Assembly: GCF_003601985.1 (NCBI RefSeq)
Contig: NZ_QZXA01000007.1
Coordinates: 248,001 to 312,000, forward strand
DNA length: 64,000 nt
Direction of reading: 5' to 3'
Origin: Mesorhizobium jarvisii
GTDB taxonomy: Bacteria > Pseudomonadota > Alphaproteobacteria > Rhizobiales > Rhizobiaceae
Shown here: piece by piece, positions 16,393 through 24,545 of the stretch
Layout of the letters: every line of letters starts with the position of its first letter
How positions within the stretch are numbered: the stretch's first letter is position 1
Translations under genes and position numbers: made by a program
Notes under the pieces: generated by a model
Seen by the model: the letters and a program-made list of their open reading frames with translations, nothing else
What the model was told of the DNA's origin: nothing
The model's database searches: none

Positions 16393-16444
16393 TTGACAAC
16401 TTACACTGTAAGGTTCATTTTCCACATCACCTTACATCGTAAGG
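16393..16444. promoter_or_regulatory. divergent operator region with two CTTAC-N3-GTAAG sites
   Basis: Site 1 is CTTAC-ACT-GTAAG at 16400-16412, directly after a TTGACA (16393-16398) that can serve as -35 for the rightward gene. Site 2 is CCTTAC-ATC-GTAAGG at 16430-16444, a perfect palindrome. The centres are 31 bp apart, about three helical turns, which suits cooperative binding of two TetR dimers. Confidence 0.7.
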
Positions 16445-16469
16445 CTAACAAAGACCAGAGGAGAATGTC

Positions 16470-16940
16470 ATGTCTAATTATCGCATTCTTTCATCCGTGC
16501 TTTCGTCGATACACCACGGTTGCCTGCTCGCCGCCACCGGCTGTGCGCTGGCCCTGGTCGCGGCACCTGCCTATGCCGACGACTATGATGCAACGCTAAA
16601 GGATATCCAGTCGACCATGGGCGGCGTACCGAGTTTTGTGAAGCAGTTTCCGAAGGCCGGTCTGCCCGGCGCCTGGGCCGAGGTCAAGGCCATCGAGCTC
16701 AGCGACAAGACGGCACTGCCGCCAAAGGTCAAGTCGCTGATCTCGCTTGCAGTGGCGGCGCAGATTCCGTGCAACTATTGCATCTGGTCGGATACGCAGG
16801 ACGCCAAGCGCGCCGGCGCCACCGACGAGGAGATTCAGGAAGCCGTGGCGATGGCCGCGCTGACCCGCCATTGGAGCACCATCTTCAACGGCATGCAGGT
16901 CGATTTCGACACATTCAAGAAGGAGATGGGCGGGCAGTAG
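16470..16940 (+). CDS. exported AhpD-like (carboxymuconolactone decarboxylase fold) protein
   Basis: A 156-aa protein with a signal peptide (hydrophobic core about residues 18-33, cleavage near AYA|DD at about residue 36). A CMD/AhpD-type helical domain carries the redox motif IPCNYCIWSDTQDAKRAGA (CxxC) and the conserved EEIQEAV. Most AhpD-like proteins are cytosolic, so a signal peptide before the CxxC domain is unusual and points to thiol or peroxide chemistry in the periplasm. AGAGGAG upstream sets the start. It is divergent from, and probably repressed by, the TetR protein at 15707-16384. Confidence 0.85.
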   Translation: MSNYRILSSVLSSIHHGCLLAATGCALALVAAPAYADDYDATLKDIQSTMGGVPSFVKQFPKAGLPGAWAEVKAIELSDKTALPPKVKSLISLAVAAQIPCNYCIWSDTQDAKRAGATDEEIQEAVAMAALTRHWSTIFNGMQVDFDTFKKEMGGQ

Positions 16941-17253
16941 GCTATTCGGCCTGGAAGCGGTCGACCGCTTCCAGGTCGATCCATGCCCAACCGACAAAAG
17001 GACAATGCGACCGTTTTGTCGCGCCCCGCCAGGGGATGGCCCGCGGATGCGGACCATCCCCTGGCTCAGGCATTTTACGACCGGTTTTGCCGAGGTGCCG
17101 CTGCTTGCATACGCGATCGCGCAATGGACGGCGCTCTCTACCTATGCGCTCAATGCCATTGTGGAAATCATCGATGTTTCGGCATCGAATGGACGCTGGC
17201 GCCTTTCCCGACCAAAATGACCGTTGATCCCGGCCATGCGAATGAGAGGCCTT
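16941..17253. other. 313-nt gap with two very stable hairpins
   Basis: A perfect 26-bp palindrome at 16951-16976 (arms CCTGGAAGCGGTC and GACCGCTTCCAGG) is the likely end of the AhpD-like transcript, though without a T run. A second hairpin spans 17029-17064: arms CCAGGGGATGG and CCATCCCCTGG enclose an inner CCGC-GGAT-GCGG stem. A short forward frame (17050-17220) was not accepted as a gene. Confidence 0.55.
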
Positions 17254-17481
17254 ATGCACAAAGCCTTTGAGCAGTTCTATGGAACAAAATCGCGGTCCAA
17301 ATCCGCCGTGATGCAGCGGTTTTCCATTCAGTTTTTGGCTCTCGGCTTTCTCTTGGCTATAAATGGCTGCGATGCCTCCGATTTTCGTAGAGAAATACTG
17401 GCAAAGTATTCACATCCCGACGTTTATGTTTGTAGCCCAAGCGGCTTTGGCCAGCAGTCTCATTGTGAACTGAAAATTTGA
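17254..17481 (+). CDS. small predicted lipoprotein with C-terminal Cys-PSGFGQ-Cys motif
   Basis: A 75-aa protein of unknown function. A basic N-terminus is followed by a hydrophobic stretch ending in the lipobox-like LLAINGC and a short mature part. The end VYVCSPSGFGQQSHC matches the C-termini of the proteins at 20079-20492 and 21890-22300. The two cysteines, 11 residues apart, could form a disulfide loop around the invariant PSGFGQ. The start is uncertain: ATG 17254 has GAGAGG upstream, while TTG 17224 and ATG 17236, 17242 and 17311 are also in frame. It lacks the middle region of its two paralogues. Confidence 0.65.
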   Translation: MHKAFEQFYGTKSRSKSAVMQRFSIQFLALGFLLAINGCDASDFRREILAKYSHPDVYVCSPSGFGQQSHCELKI

Positions 17482-18008
17482 CATCTGCGGGGATCGCCCA
17501 GGTCTGTTCTTCATGTAAGTATATTTCCTCGGACGCAGACCGATACGCGCGATGGAGTGGCGGCGTCGGCATTCTCAGCCCCGGCATTGTATCAGCCGCC
17601 AATCCAAACCATTGACTTGCAACGAGTATCTCCCCGAGCGCTTACGGTCCGACGTTGCGAAGCCGAGCCCAGCTGAGGGTTAACCATCCGCAAAACGTTA
17701 TAGTTAAGAAAATACTAATTTAGTTGACTATGGTCTCCGCAGGTATATTTTTGATGCGTTGGGATGTGCAATTTGGGCGAGCAATCGACGATGATGGCAC
17801 TGTACGTGTGATCGCGATTTTGGGGCGTGGAGACGGGTGAGCGGCAGCACTTAACGCGTGCGGCGCCGACTTGGCGAGCCCAGAGGACAATTAGCGCACA
17901 TCAATGAACAGCGAATCCGCTGATGCGGAGGGTTTGTCACGTTCTGAAGGCGTCGCCGGGCTGTCGTCCCGGCGCGGCGATAGCGTGCGGGTTGCGTAGG
18001 GGAAAAGC
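17482..18008. other. 527-nt regulatory region upstream of the uxs-uxe operon
   Basis: No gene was found. It contains a TTAACCAT element at 17680-17687 and an AT-rich promoter segment around 17716-17749. The leader to the uxs ATG would be about 250 nt, long enough for post-transcriptional control, although no known RNA motif was recognised. Confidence 0.5.
17680..17749 (+). promoter_or_regulatory. candidate promoter of the uxs-uxe operon
   Basis: TTAACCAT (17680-17687) lies upstream of TAATTTAGTTGAC (17716-17728), which includes the -35-like TTGACT (17724-17729). A TATATT follows at 17744-17749, but the spacing is only 14 nt, so the exact -10 is uncertain. The 13-mer is repeated exactly at the promoter of the GT2 synthase (24570-24582, minus strand). 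Confidence 0.5.
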
Positions 18009-19049
18009 ATGAGCAAGGTCTTCAAGGTTCTGAAGCTGGGATCCGGGATCGGTCAAAGGGAGCCGCACCAAAAACGACGTCGCGCCCTGGTTGCCGGGGG
18101 CGCAGGCTTCCTGGGGTCGCATCTGTGTGAACGCCTGTTGCGGGACGGATATGACGTCGTCGCGCTGGATAATTTCCACACCGGCAAGAGATACAATCTC
18201 AACACCTTTCTGCGCGATCCCAGATTCACCTGCATCGAGCACGACATCGTCGATCCGCTGCCGGCCGGCCTTGAGGTCGACGAGATCTACAATCTCGCCT
18301 GCCCGGCCTCTCCGCCGCACTACCAGGCTGATCCGATCCATACGTTCAAGACAAGCGTGCTCGGTTCTCTGAACCTTCTGGAACTCGCGCGCCGGAGTAA
18401 TGCCAAGATATTCCAGGCCTCGACTTCGGAGGTATATGGCGACCCGTTCGTGCACCCACAGCCCGAGAGCTATTTCGGCAACGTCAACACGCATGGACCA
18501 CGGTCCTGCTATGATGAAGGCAAGCGTTCGGCCGAAACCCTGTTCTTCGACTATTCGAGGACATATGGGCTCGACATCCGCGTTGCCCGCATTTTCAACA
18601 CTTACGGCCGCCGCATGCAGCCCGATGACGGGCGCGTGGTCTCGAACTTCATCGTCCAGGCGTTGCGCGGCGAAGACCTGACCGTCTATGGCAGCGGCCT
18701 GCAAACCCGCTCCTTCTGCTACGCCGACGATCTCATCGAGGGTTTCATCCGGCTGATGAATGCGCCGCATGCGCCCGCCCATCCGGTCAATCTCGGCAAC
18801 CCCGGTGAATTCACCATCATGGAACTCGCGACGCTGGTCGTCGGCTACACCAACTCCAGATCGAAGATCGTGCACCGACCGCTGCCGATCGACGATCCAA
18901 GGCAGCGCAAACCGGATATTTCCTTCGCCAGGGACAATCTCGGTTGGGAGCCGAGGATCAACCTGGCCCAGGGGCTCGCCCATACCGTCGACTATTTCGA
19001 CACCCTGCTCTACGGCAGCCGGATGATCACCGGGGCCGCGGCTTCATGA
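18009..19049 (+). CDS. uxs: UDP-glucuronate decarboxylase (UDP-xylose synthase)
   Basis: A cytosolic extended-SDR enzyme of 346 aa that oxidises and decarboxylates UDP-glucuronate to UDP-xylose. It shows the NAD motif GGAGFLGSHLCERLL (about residue 29), the UXS-specific CPASPPHYQADPIHT, STSEVYGDP, and the active-site YDEGKR (Tyr/Lys). RIFNTYGRRMQPDDGRVVSNF is also diagnostic of UXS as against other epimerases. A basic N-terminal extension of about 25 aa precedes the domain. GGGGA lies upstream of the ATG. Its stop overlaps the next epimerase by 4 nt, so the products probably act in sequence. Confidence 0.92.
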   Translation: MSKVFKVLKLGSGIGQREPHQKRRRALVAGGAGFLGSHLCERLLRDGYDVVALDNFHTGKRYNLNTFLRDPRFTCIEHDIVDPLPAGLEVDEIYNLACPASPPHYQADPIHTFKTSVLGSLNLLELARRSNAKIFQASTSEVYGDPFVHPQPESYFGNVNTHGPRSCYDEGKRSAETLFFDYSRTYGLDIRVARIFNTYGRRMQPDDGRVVSNFIVQALRGEDLTVYGSGLQTRSFCYADDLIEGFIRLMNAPHAPAHPVNLGNPGEFTIMELATLVVGYTNSRSKIVHRPLPIDDPRQRKPDISFARDNLGWEPRINLAQGLAHTVDYFDTLLYGSRMITGAAAS

Positions 19050-20077
19050 GCCGACCGGCGATCCTGGTGACAGGTGGGGCGGGCTTCATCGGCAGTCACA
19101 CCTGCAAGCTGCTGGCCGCCGCCGGCTATCTGCCCGTGGCTTTCGACAATCTTTGCCGCGGCAACCGGAAATCCGTCGCCTGGGGTCCGCTTGTCGTCGG
19201 CGATATCCGGGATCGGGATGCGTTGCGGGCGGCGATCGGGACGTACAGGCCGACATCGGTCATCCACTTCGCGGCGCTGGCCTATGTCGGGGAATCCGTT
19301 CAAGAGCCGGCCGACTATTATTCGACCAACGTGACCGGAACCATCGCCGTGCTCGACGCGGCACGCGCGCACGCCATCGACAACATCATCTTCTCCAGCA
19401 GTTGCGCTACCTACGGTGTGCCGGAGGCGCTGCCCGTTCGCGAGACCTCCTTGCAAAATCCAATCAGCCCTTACGGGCGCACCAAGCTGATGGGAGAGCA
19501 GATCATCGGCGACTATGCGTCCACCTATGGGATGAAATTCGCGATCCTGCGCTATTTCAACGCCTGCGGCGCCGATCCCGACGGCGAGCTCGGCGAGTGG
19601 CATTCACCCGAAACGCATCTGGTTCCCAGGGTGCTGATGGCGGCGTCCGGCATCATCGACGAGATCGAGGTCTTCGGCACGGACTATGACACACCGGACG
19701 GAACCTGCGTGCGCGACTATATCCACGTCAGCGACCTGGCCAGTGCCCATCTGAAAGCGCTCCAGCACCTCGAGGGCGGCGGACAAAGCCTGGCGGTCAA
19801 CCTTGGCACAGGGCGCGGCGTATCCATCAGGGAGATTATACAGGCGGTCGGCCGGATAACCTCAAGACCGGTTCCGGCCGTCTTCAAAAACCGGCGCCCG
19901 GGAGATCCGGCAGAGCTCTATGCCGATCCGGGCAAGGCGCGCGCGCATCTTGGCTTTATGCCGCAGCTTTCCGACATCGACACGATCGTCAGGACGGCGG
20001 CCCCGTTCTTCGGATTGCGGACAAAACCGGCGGACCTGCCGCCAAGCAAGGCGGCAGCATCCCTCGCTGCTGGCTAG
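19046..20077 (+). CDS. GalE-type UDP-sugar 4-epimerase, probably UDP-xylose 4-epimerase
   Basis: A 343-aa extended-SDR epimerase with the NAD motif GGAGFIGSHTCKLL, SSSCATYG (catalytic Ser), YGRTK (catalytic Tyr/Lys), and RYFNACGADPDGELGEWH typical of the GalE/ExoB group. By sequence alone it would be called UDP-glucose 4-epimerase. Its ATG overlaps the UDP-xylose synthase stop by 4 nt, so UDP-xylose to UDP-L-arabinose is the likelier reaction, as for the S. meliloti Uxe enzyme, which is described as bifunctional. The substrate call is inference from context. Confidence 0.85.
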   Translation: MSRPAILVTGGAGFIGSHTCKLLAAAGYLPVAFDNLCRGNRKSVAWGPLVVGDIRDRDALRAAIGTYRPTSVIHFAALAYVGESVQEPADYYSTNVTGTIAVLDAARAHAIDNIIFSSSCATYGVPEALPVRETSLQNPISPYGRTKLMGEQIIGDYASTYGMKFAILRYFNACGADPDGELGEWHSPETHLVPRVLMAASGIIDEIEVFGTDYDTPDGTCVRDYIHVSDLASAHLKALQHLEGGGQSLAVNLGTGRGVSIREIIQAVGRITSRPVPAVFKNRRPGDPAELYADPGKARAHLGFMPQLSDIDTIVRTAAPFFGLRTKPADLPPSKAAASLAAG

Positions 20078-20078
20078 A

Positions 20079-20492
20079 TCAGAGATAGCGCGGGTGGCAA
20101 CTGGCGCGCTGACCAAATCCGCTGGGGCTGCAGATATAGGGCGAATTGCCCGGAAACGACCCACCAATGACAGGGTTGTAAGCGATCTTCGCGGGTCCCG
20201 GCGTGCCGATTTTGATCGGCTGTGGTGATACGAAAGCGTAGTCAATTTCGGTCGACCCTGTCGTGCTCGTCATCAGAAGCTCAGGCTCGACTCTAAGCGA
20301 ATGAACCGCGGTCATGGCGTAGAGCGGCAGGACCGCGGGTTTGCTGCGGACCGGATGAACCACAGGCTTGAAAGCGACCGCATCGGTTTTTGTCGCATCC
20401 AGGGCCTGGCAACCCGAGATCATCGCCACGGCCGCAACAATGCGTAGACTATATATGCCTGGACGAAATGCGCCCATTGTGGAATTGCTCAT
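20079..20492 (-). CDS. predicted lipoprotein with C-terminal Cys-PSGFGQ-Cys motif
   Basis: A 137-aa protein of unknown function with a hydrophobic N-terminus ending in the lipobox-like MISGC (about residue 28), a Val/Pro-rich middle, and the end SPYICSPSGFGQRASC. It aligns along its whole length with the protein at 21890-22300: both have GCQxxDAT after the lipobox, then TE-x2-YAxFV-x-PQP, a TP-x-P segment and SP-x-IC-x-PSGFGQRA-x-C. ATG 20492 follows GAGGGGATAC-GTG; an adjacent GTG at 20495 is the alternative. It converges on the 4-epimerase gene with one base between the stops. Confidence 0.75.
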   Translation of the reverse strand: MSNSTMGAFRPGIYSLRIVAAVAMISGCQALDATKTDAVAFKPVVHPVRSKPAVLPLYAMTAVHSLRVEPELLMTSTTGSTEIDYAFVSPQPIKIGTPGPAKIAYNPVIGGSFPGNSPYICSPSGFGQRASCHPRYL

Positions 20493-20912
20493 CACGTATC
20501 CCCTCTTATCAAGCCAAGGGCGAGGTGCGGCACTCTATGCTCTCGTTGCCTTCACGACGCTGAGTAGCCACCTGCCACTTAGGAATCACGCCGAATATTA
20601 GACAATGCTTATTAAACAAACCGTGCGATTGGGCGCAACCTCTCGCCGTTTTATAGGATTGAATGCAATTCATCGAAGAGTGCGCCAGCAACTCCGGTCG
20701 GACCCCACCCTCACCCTTCACGATAAGTGATTCGTAAGTTCCCGGACAGGCTCCCACCAGGCAGCCTGCCGTCGAACCAGAGACCGGTTTGACGGTCTGC
20801 CCAACCTGCCACAATGGGACGGAGCAGGATCGCGAAAATCGCCGTCCGCGACAAAACTTTCATTGCGGCCACGCCGCAAGGCATCACCGGCTCAGCATGG
20901 CTGAAACATGAC
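20493..20912. other. 420-nt gap upstream of a lipoprotein gene
   Basis: It holds the 25-bp element at 20592-20616 and otherwise no supported gene. Short open frames overlap on both strands but lack ribosome sites and recognisable products. Confidence 0.45.
20592..20616 (-). promoter_or_regulatory. conserved 25-bp element upstream of a lipoprotein gene (copy 1)
   Basis: The element starts CGAATATTAGA and ends CTTATTAAA (plus-strand reading) and matches the copy at 22404-22428 at 22 of 25 positions. It lies 100 nt upstream of the start codon at 20492; the other copy lies 104 nt upstream of its gene. Being AT-rich and fixed in position, it may be the promoter or an activator site. Confidence 0.55.
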
Positions 20913-21512
20913 CTAATTCTTGGAATCGATCAGCTTGCGGGTCTCTTCGAACTGCGCGCTCTTGGTGTCGCCCACTTCGAATTTCCGGTATTCATCGGAA
21001 AGGTCCTCGGGGGTTCGTTTGAAACTGTACCAGTCCCCGTCCGGATCCTTGCGCTGCTCAATGGCCCCGCCCCTGACGCGGTGGCTATAGCAGATCCGCT
21101 GCTGCTTGCCCTTGTAGCTCTTGGATCGCCAGGCGGCGTCCATGCACATCTTGCCGTCCTTCGTCACCAGCCACCTGCCCTCGGCGACAGAGGCTGAATC
21201 CTGCCCCGAAGTCCAGGCCCGGAAGGGGCGGCCGGTCTGTCCAAAATAGGCCGCTCCATCTTTCCACAGCCATGTGCGGTCGGTGTAGAGACGCTGCAGC
21301 TCGAAAGCCGTCGGCACGGTGGCGGCGGCTTCCGCGGGCTTGGCGTTCTTTTCGTTGGCCGCCTGAGCCGCTCCGGAAAGCGCCAACTGACCACAAACGA
21401 CCAGCAGGGGCACAAGCCAGGCGTGTCTGGCAGACTGGCCGCCTTCCCGCTCACGACTTATGCAAGGCCAAGGCAATCCGGTCGAAACTGTCAGCGCAAT
21501 CAGCAGTCGCAT
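20913..21512 (-). CDS. DUF995-family exported protein (copy A)
   Basis: A 199-aa predicted secreted protein of the mainly rhizobial DUF995 family. The mature domain (about residues 65-185) has YTDRTWLWKDGAAYFGQ, RAWTSG, GKMCMDAAW, ICYSH and DPDGDWYSFKR. These line up with the second copy at 26089-26607. A signal-like segment HAWLVPLLVVCGQLALSG ends near AAQA|AN, but it lies more than 30 aa from ATG 21512. The start is unresolved, with ATG 21557 as an alternative. A promoter is visible at 21645-21673. The family function is unknown; its place here suggests a role in polysaccharide export or modification. Confidence 0.75.
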   Translation of the reverse strand: MRLLIALTVSTGLPWPCISREREGGQSARHAWLVPLLVVCGQLALSGAAQAANEKNAKPAEAAATVPTAFELQRLYTDRTWLWKDGAAYFGQTGRPFRAWTSGQDSASVAEGRWLVTKDGKMCMDAAWRSKSYKGKQQRICYSHRVRGGAIEQRKDPDGDWYSFKRTPEDLSDEYRKFEVGDTKSAQFEETRKLIDSKN

Positions 21513-21889
21513 TTCGGTTTTTCGTACCCCGATCCAGCATAACGCCGACACGACCATGACCCAGAACGCCCCGCCCGGAGCGTTCCCTCCATCGACACAA
21601 CGCTGGATTTCCCAGGTCGCGCGGTCAGCAGTTGGCTTGCGAGTATTAACAGTCGGGCAAAGACCGATGTCAATCTTTTGCGCCGTGGCGAGGTGGCCAA
21701 GGTCGAGGGATCGGCAAGCTCCGGTAAACCAGACCCGCCCGAGACTTCGACGTCAGGCCACGAGGGCCGATCGAAGACGCTTGTCGATTGGTATCGGCGC
21801 GAATGGAAATCCGGGCGCAGGAGGTGCTTGCGCGACCCGTGCCGCCTGACCTCTCACGCCCGGATTCCGGCCCCCCAACTCAACTCTTG
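21513..21889. other. 377-nt gap upstream of DUF995 copy A
   Basis: It contains the promoter at 21645-21673 on the minus strand and possibly the first codons of the DUF995 gene if ATG 21557 is used. Nothing else recognised. Confidence 0.4.
21645..21673 (-). promoter_or_regulatory. promoter of DUF995 copy A
   Basis: On the minus strand a perfect TTGACA (21668-21673) and GTTAAT (21645-21650) are 17 nt apart; TTAATA one base further is an alternative -10. Transcription would begin near 21637, about 80 nt before ATG 21557 or 125 nt before ATG 21512. Confidence 0.6.
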
Positions 21890-22300
21890 TTAGCGCGCGC
21901 GGCAAGTCGCGCGCTGGCCAAATCCGCTTGGACCGCAGATCCAGGGCGAATGGCCCAGGAGCGGGCCGGCGCTGCCGAGCCTGTAGGAAACCTTCACCGG
22001 CGCCGGCGTGACGATCCTGGCCGGCTGCGGTCGGACGAAGGCGGCGTAGGCCGTTTCAGTCGTGCGCGTCACACTGGTCATCTGCATGAGGCGCTTGTGG
22101 TGGAACACGCGAACCTGCTTCTTGCCGACGGTGTGAATTTTCTTGGCGGATGCATGCACCATGGGCGTGCCGGCGAGTGAGCCGGTCGTGGTCGCGTCCA
22201 TGCTCTGGCAACCGGAAACGATCGAGATCAGTGCAATGGCGGCTATAGACCAGGCATTTTTTCTGCCCTTGGCAGCCAAATCCCTCATCAACTTGTTCAT
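21890..22300 (-). CDS. predicted lipoprotein with C-terminal Cys-PSGFGQ-Cys motif
   Basis: A 136-aa paralogue of the protein at 20079-20492. The N-terminal hydrophobic segment ends in the lipobox IVSGC (about residue 30), followed by QSMDATTTGS. A basic His/Lys-rich stretch (KKIHTVGKKQVRVFHHKR) is specific to this copy. The end is SPWICGPSGFGQRATC. The start context GGGGATAGGTGATG is nearly identical to that of the other paralogue, indicating a duplication that included the leader. ATG 22300 is preferred over GTG 22303. Function unknown; probably periplasmic or outer-membrane anchored. Confidence 0.75.
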   Translation of the reverse strand: MNKLMRDLAAKGRKNAWSIAAIALISIVSGCQSMDATTTGSLAGTPMVHASAKKIHTVGKKQVRVFHHKRLMQMTSVTRTTETAYAAFVRPQPARIVTPAPVKVSYRLGSAGPLLGHSPWICGPSGFGQRATCRAR

Positions 22301-22603
22301 CACCTATCCCCTGCCGAGAAATGCAAGTCGATTGGACGCGGAGATATTTTTCTTTGGTGTCTTCCACGCCGCGTGAACAGCCAACCACCATTCACATCAT
22401 GTTCGAATATTAGAGGATACTTATTAAAATTCGCGCAAACAGCATGGTCAGTGCCGCCTTTCAGCGCTCGATCGGATATTATTAAAATTTGATCTTATTT
22501 GCTCGTGCCTGAAGCCGCATCATGTCACCGGCCGGCAATCGAAGCCATCCATCAAGGTGAATGTAGTGCAGGAGAACTCTTTGCGCGCGGATGAAGCTGG
22601 GCG
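22301..22603. other. 303-nt gap with AT-rich elements
   Basis: It holds the second 25-bp element (22404-22428). TTATTAAAATT occurs at 22421 and again near 22487. No gene; it lies between the lipoprotein gene and the 3' end of the GT2 synthase gene on the same strand. Confidence 0.45.
22404..22428 (-). promoter_or_regulatory. conserved 25-bp element upstream of a lipoprotein gene (copy 2)
   Basis: CGAATATTAGA and CTTATTAAA flank a 5-nt core that differs from copy 1 (20592-20616) at three positions. It lies 104 nt upstream of ATG 22300. Confidence 0.55.
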
Positions 22604-24478
22604 TCAGCGCCGCGTTTCCCAACCCGGATCGAAGTAGAAATTGCGGGTGCCGATGTTGCCCTGGCCGGCGCCGGAAACCACATAGGCGATGCGGACGATG
22701 CGGAAGCCGCCCGCTCCCTGCTGCAGCCCGTAGACGCCTTCCATGCCCCGATCGTAAAAACCCGCGGTCGGCACGGCAAGCGCCAGCATCGCCAGCGATG
22801 CCTGAAAGGCGAGTTTCGCGGCATTCGCGCGCAGCGGGATCCTGTTCTCGATGACATGCCTCACGACGATGACCAACACCAGAAGCCCGTAGAGGAAGGC
22901 GTTGAGGGCAGCGAACCAGTAGAAGCCGGTGGCGTCGAAGGGGTGGTCGACGAGCAGGACAGGCAGCGCCGCACCGACCGCCAGCACCACATAGGGAACG
23001 AAGGCGCGCAACGGAATCAGGCTCTTTGGGCCACTGCCCTTTGGCGTGACGCGGAAATCCACGAACGACTTGGTCAGATAGTCGCGCAGCGACGACACCG
23101 TGCCGGCCAGCACCCACGGCCAGCGCGCGAAGAAAAGGAACAGCGTGCCTTCCCAACTGATCGTCTTGGCCGTCATCGGTCGCGAGAGGCCGAATGCCTT
23201 CAGCATCATGACCAGGCCAACCAGGGCGCCGGCGTTGGGCAGGTAGTAGAAGAGGAAGTCGGCATACATGACATTGGCAAAGTTGCGCCCGGTGACCAGC
23301 GCATACATTGGCATTGCATACATCAGCAGCGCAAAGACCGCGAACAGCGGATACCAGAGCTGGCAGAACAGAAACTGGAACCGCAGTCTCGGCGACAGCT
23401 TGGGAAAGTATGTGGGCGAATATTCGAGCAGGATCGTCATTAGGCTGCGCGACCACTGGAATTCCTGAGTGACAAGATCGGCAAAGGTTTGCGGGCCGTC
23501 GCCATGGGCAATAGCGTCCATCGCATGCACGCCGCGCCATCCGGCCGCGTTGATCAGCATCGAGGTCGAATGGTCCTCCGCCAGTTCCGGGCCGAGACCG
23601 CCCGCCTGCTTCAGTGCCTTGGTCCGCACCGCATAGTGTGAGCCGATGCAGAGCGGCGCCCCGCCGCCGGTATGGCCGGATTGCAAGGGGCCGTGGAACA
23701 TCCCTTCCGGAAACAGCCGGCCGCGCGCCGACCAGCTTTCGGCGGCATTGTTGTCGCAGATGCTCGGCGCCGAGACATAGCCGACCGCGGGATCGGCGAA
23801 GGGATAAAGGATTTCCCTGAGATAGGTCGGCGTCGGCACATGGTCGGCGTCCATCTGCGCGACGAAATCGTAACGCTCATAACCATAGTGGTCATAGAAG
23901 AAGGCCAGGTTGCCTTCCTTGCAGCGGGTGCGGCGCGGCCATGTCTTGCGGTGGTAGTCTTCCCTGCCGCGCCGCGTCGATATCAGCACGCCGCGGGCAT
24001 CGCACCAGCGGACCGTCTCCTCGGAAGGATCCTCGTCGGCCAGCCAGGTGTCATGCGGATAATCCTGCGCGAGCATTGCTTCCAGCGTGCGCGCGACCAC
24101 GGCGAAGGGTTCGGATGGAGCCTTGGTCACCACCATGGCGACTCGCGAACTCTTTGGGACGCTGTAAAGCTTTGAAGGTTTCCGTGACGCGTGCACGTTG
24201 AGCAGGAAGTACATCGGCATCAAGGTCAGCCAGGCCAGCACGAGTGTGGCGAAGGTGAACGATCCGATGTGTTCGATATGTTCCGGCTTCAGCCACCAGG
24301 CCCAGAAAAAACCGAGGGTGGCGAACCAGAAAGCCAGGCCTGTCCGCAGGATCCATTGCTGGATTGGAGAGAGTACGGGCGCGAGAAAAGGAGCCTTCTC
24401 AGCCGAGACGGCCGGAATTGACCCGGGCCGCTTTGCCCGTCTGCCCGTACGGCTGACGATGCCTACGTCTAAACTCAT
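22604..24478 (-). CDS. membrane GT2 polysaccharide synthase (cellulose-synthase-like)
   Basis: A 624-aa inner-membrane processive glycosyltransferase. Two N-terminal helices (about residues 42-90) precede a cytosolic GT2 domain with LADEDPSEE (first Asp), MDADHVPTPTYL (DxD), LAEDHSTSM (third Asp) and QEFQWSRSL, a divergent form of the QxxRW motif. At least five helices follow, together the layout of cellulose, curdlan and mixed-linkage glucan synthases. No PilZ domain is present. ATG 24478 is preferred over GTG 24496. It has its own promoter (24546-24574), divergent from a GH26-like hydrolase gene, a usual synthase-hydrolase pairing. The polymer is not predictable; the uxs/epimerase genes suggest pentose content. 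Confidence 0.85.
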   Translation of the reverse strand: MSLDVGIVSRTGRRAKRPGSIPAVSAEKAPFLAPVLSPIQQWILRTGLAFWFATLGFFWAWWLKPEHIEHIGSFTFATLVLAWLTLMPMYFLLNVHASRKPSKLYSVPKSSRVAMVVTKAPSEPFAVVARTLEAMLAQDYPHDTWLADEDPSEETVRWCDARGVLISTRRGREDYHRKTWPRRTRCKEGNLAFFYDHYGYERYDFVAQMDADHVPTPTYLREILYPFADPAVGYVSAPSICDNNAAESWSARGRLFPEGMFHGPLQSGHTGGGAPLCIGSHYAVRTKALKQAGGLGPELAEDHSTSMLINAAGWRGVHAMDAIAHGDGPQTFADLVTQEFQWSRSLMTILLEYSPTYFPKLSPRLRFQFLFCQLWYPLFAVFALLMYAMPMYALVTGRNFANVMYADFLFYYLPNAGALVGLVMMLKAFGLSRPMTAKTISWEGTLFLFFARWPWVLAGTVSSLRDYLTKSFVDFRVTPKGSGPKSLIPLRAFVPYVVLAVGAALPVLLVDHPFDATGFYWFAALNAFLYGLLVLVIVVRHVIENRIPLRANAAKLAFQASLAMLALAVPTAGFYDRGMEGVYGLQQGAGGFRIVRIAYVVSGAGQGNIGTRNFYFDPGWETRR

Positions 24479-24545
24479 GTCCCTACACGCCGCCACTTAG
24501 GGCTGCAGCCAACGACCGCTGCAAGGCCCTTAAATCCCCGCAGGC

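Noticed and set aside
17050..17220. Short plus-strand frame (57 codons) with a hydrophobic middle
   Set aside because: Its start lies inside the loop of a strong hairpin, there is no ribosome site, and no family is recognised; possibly a gene remnant.
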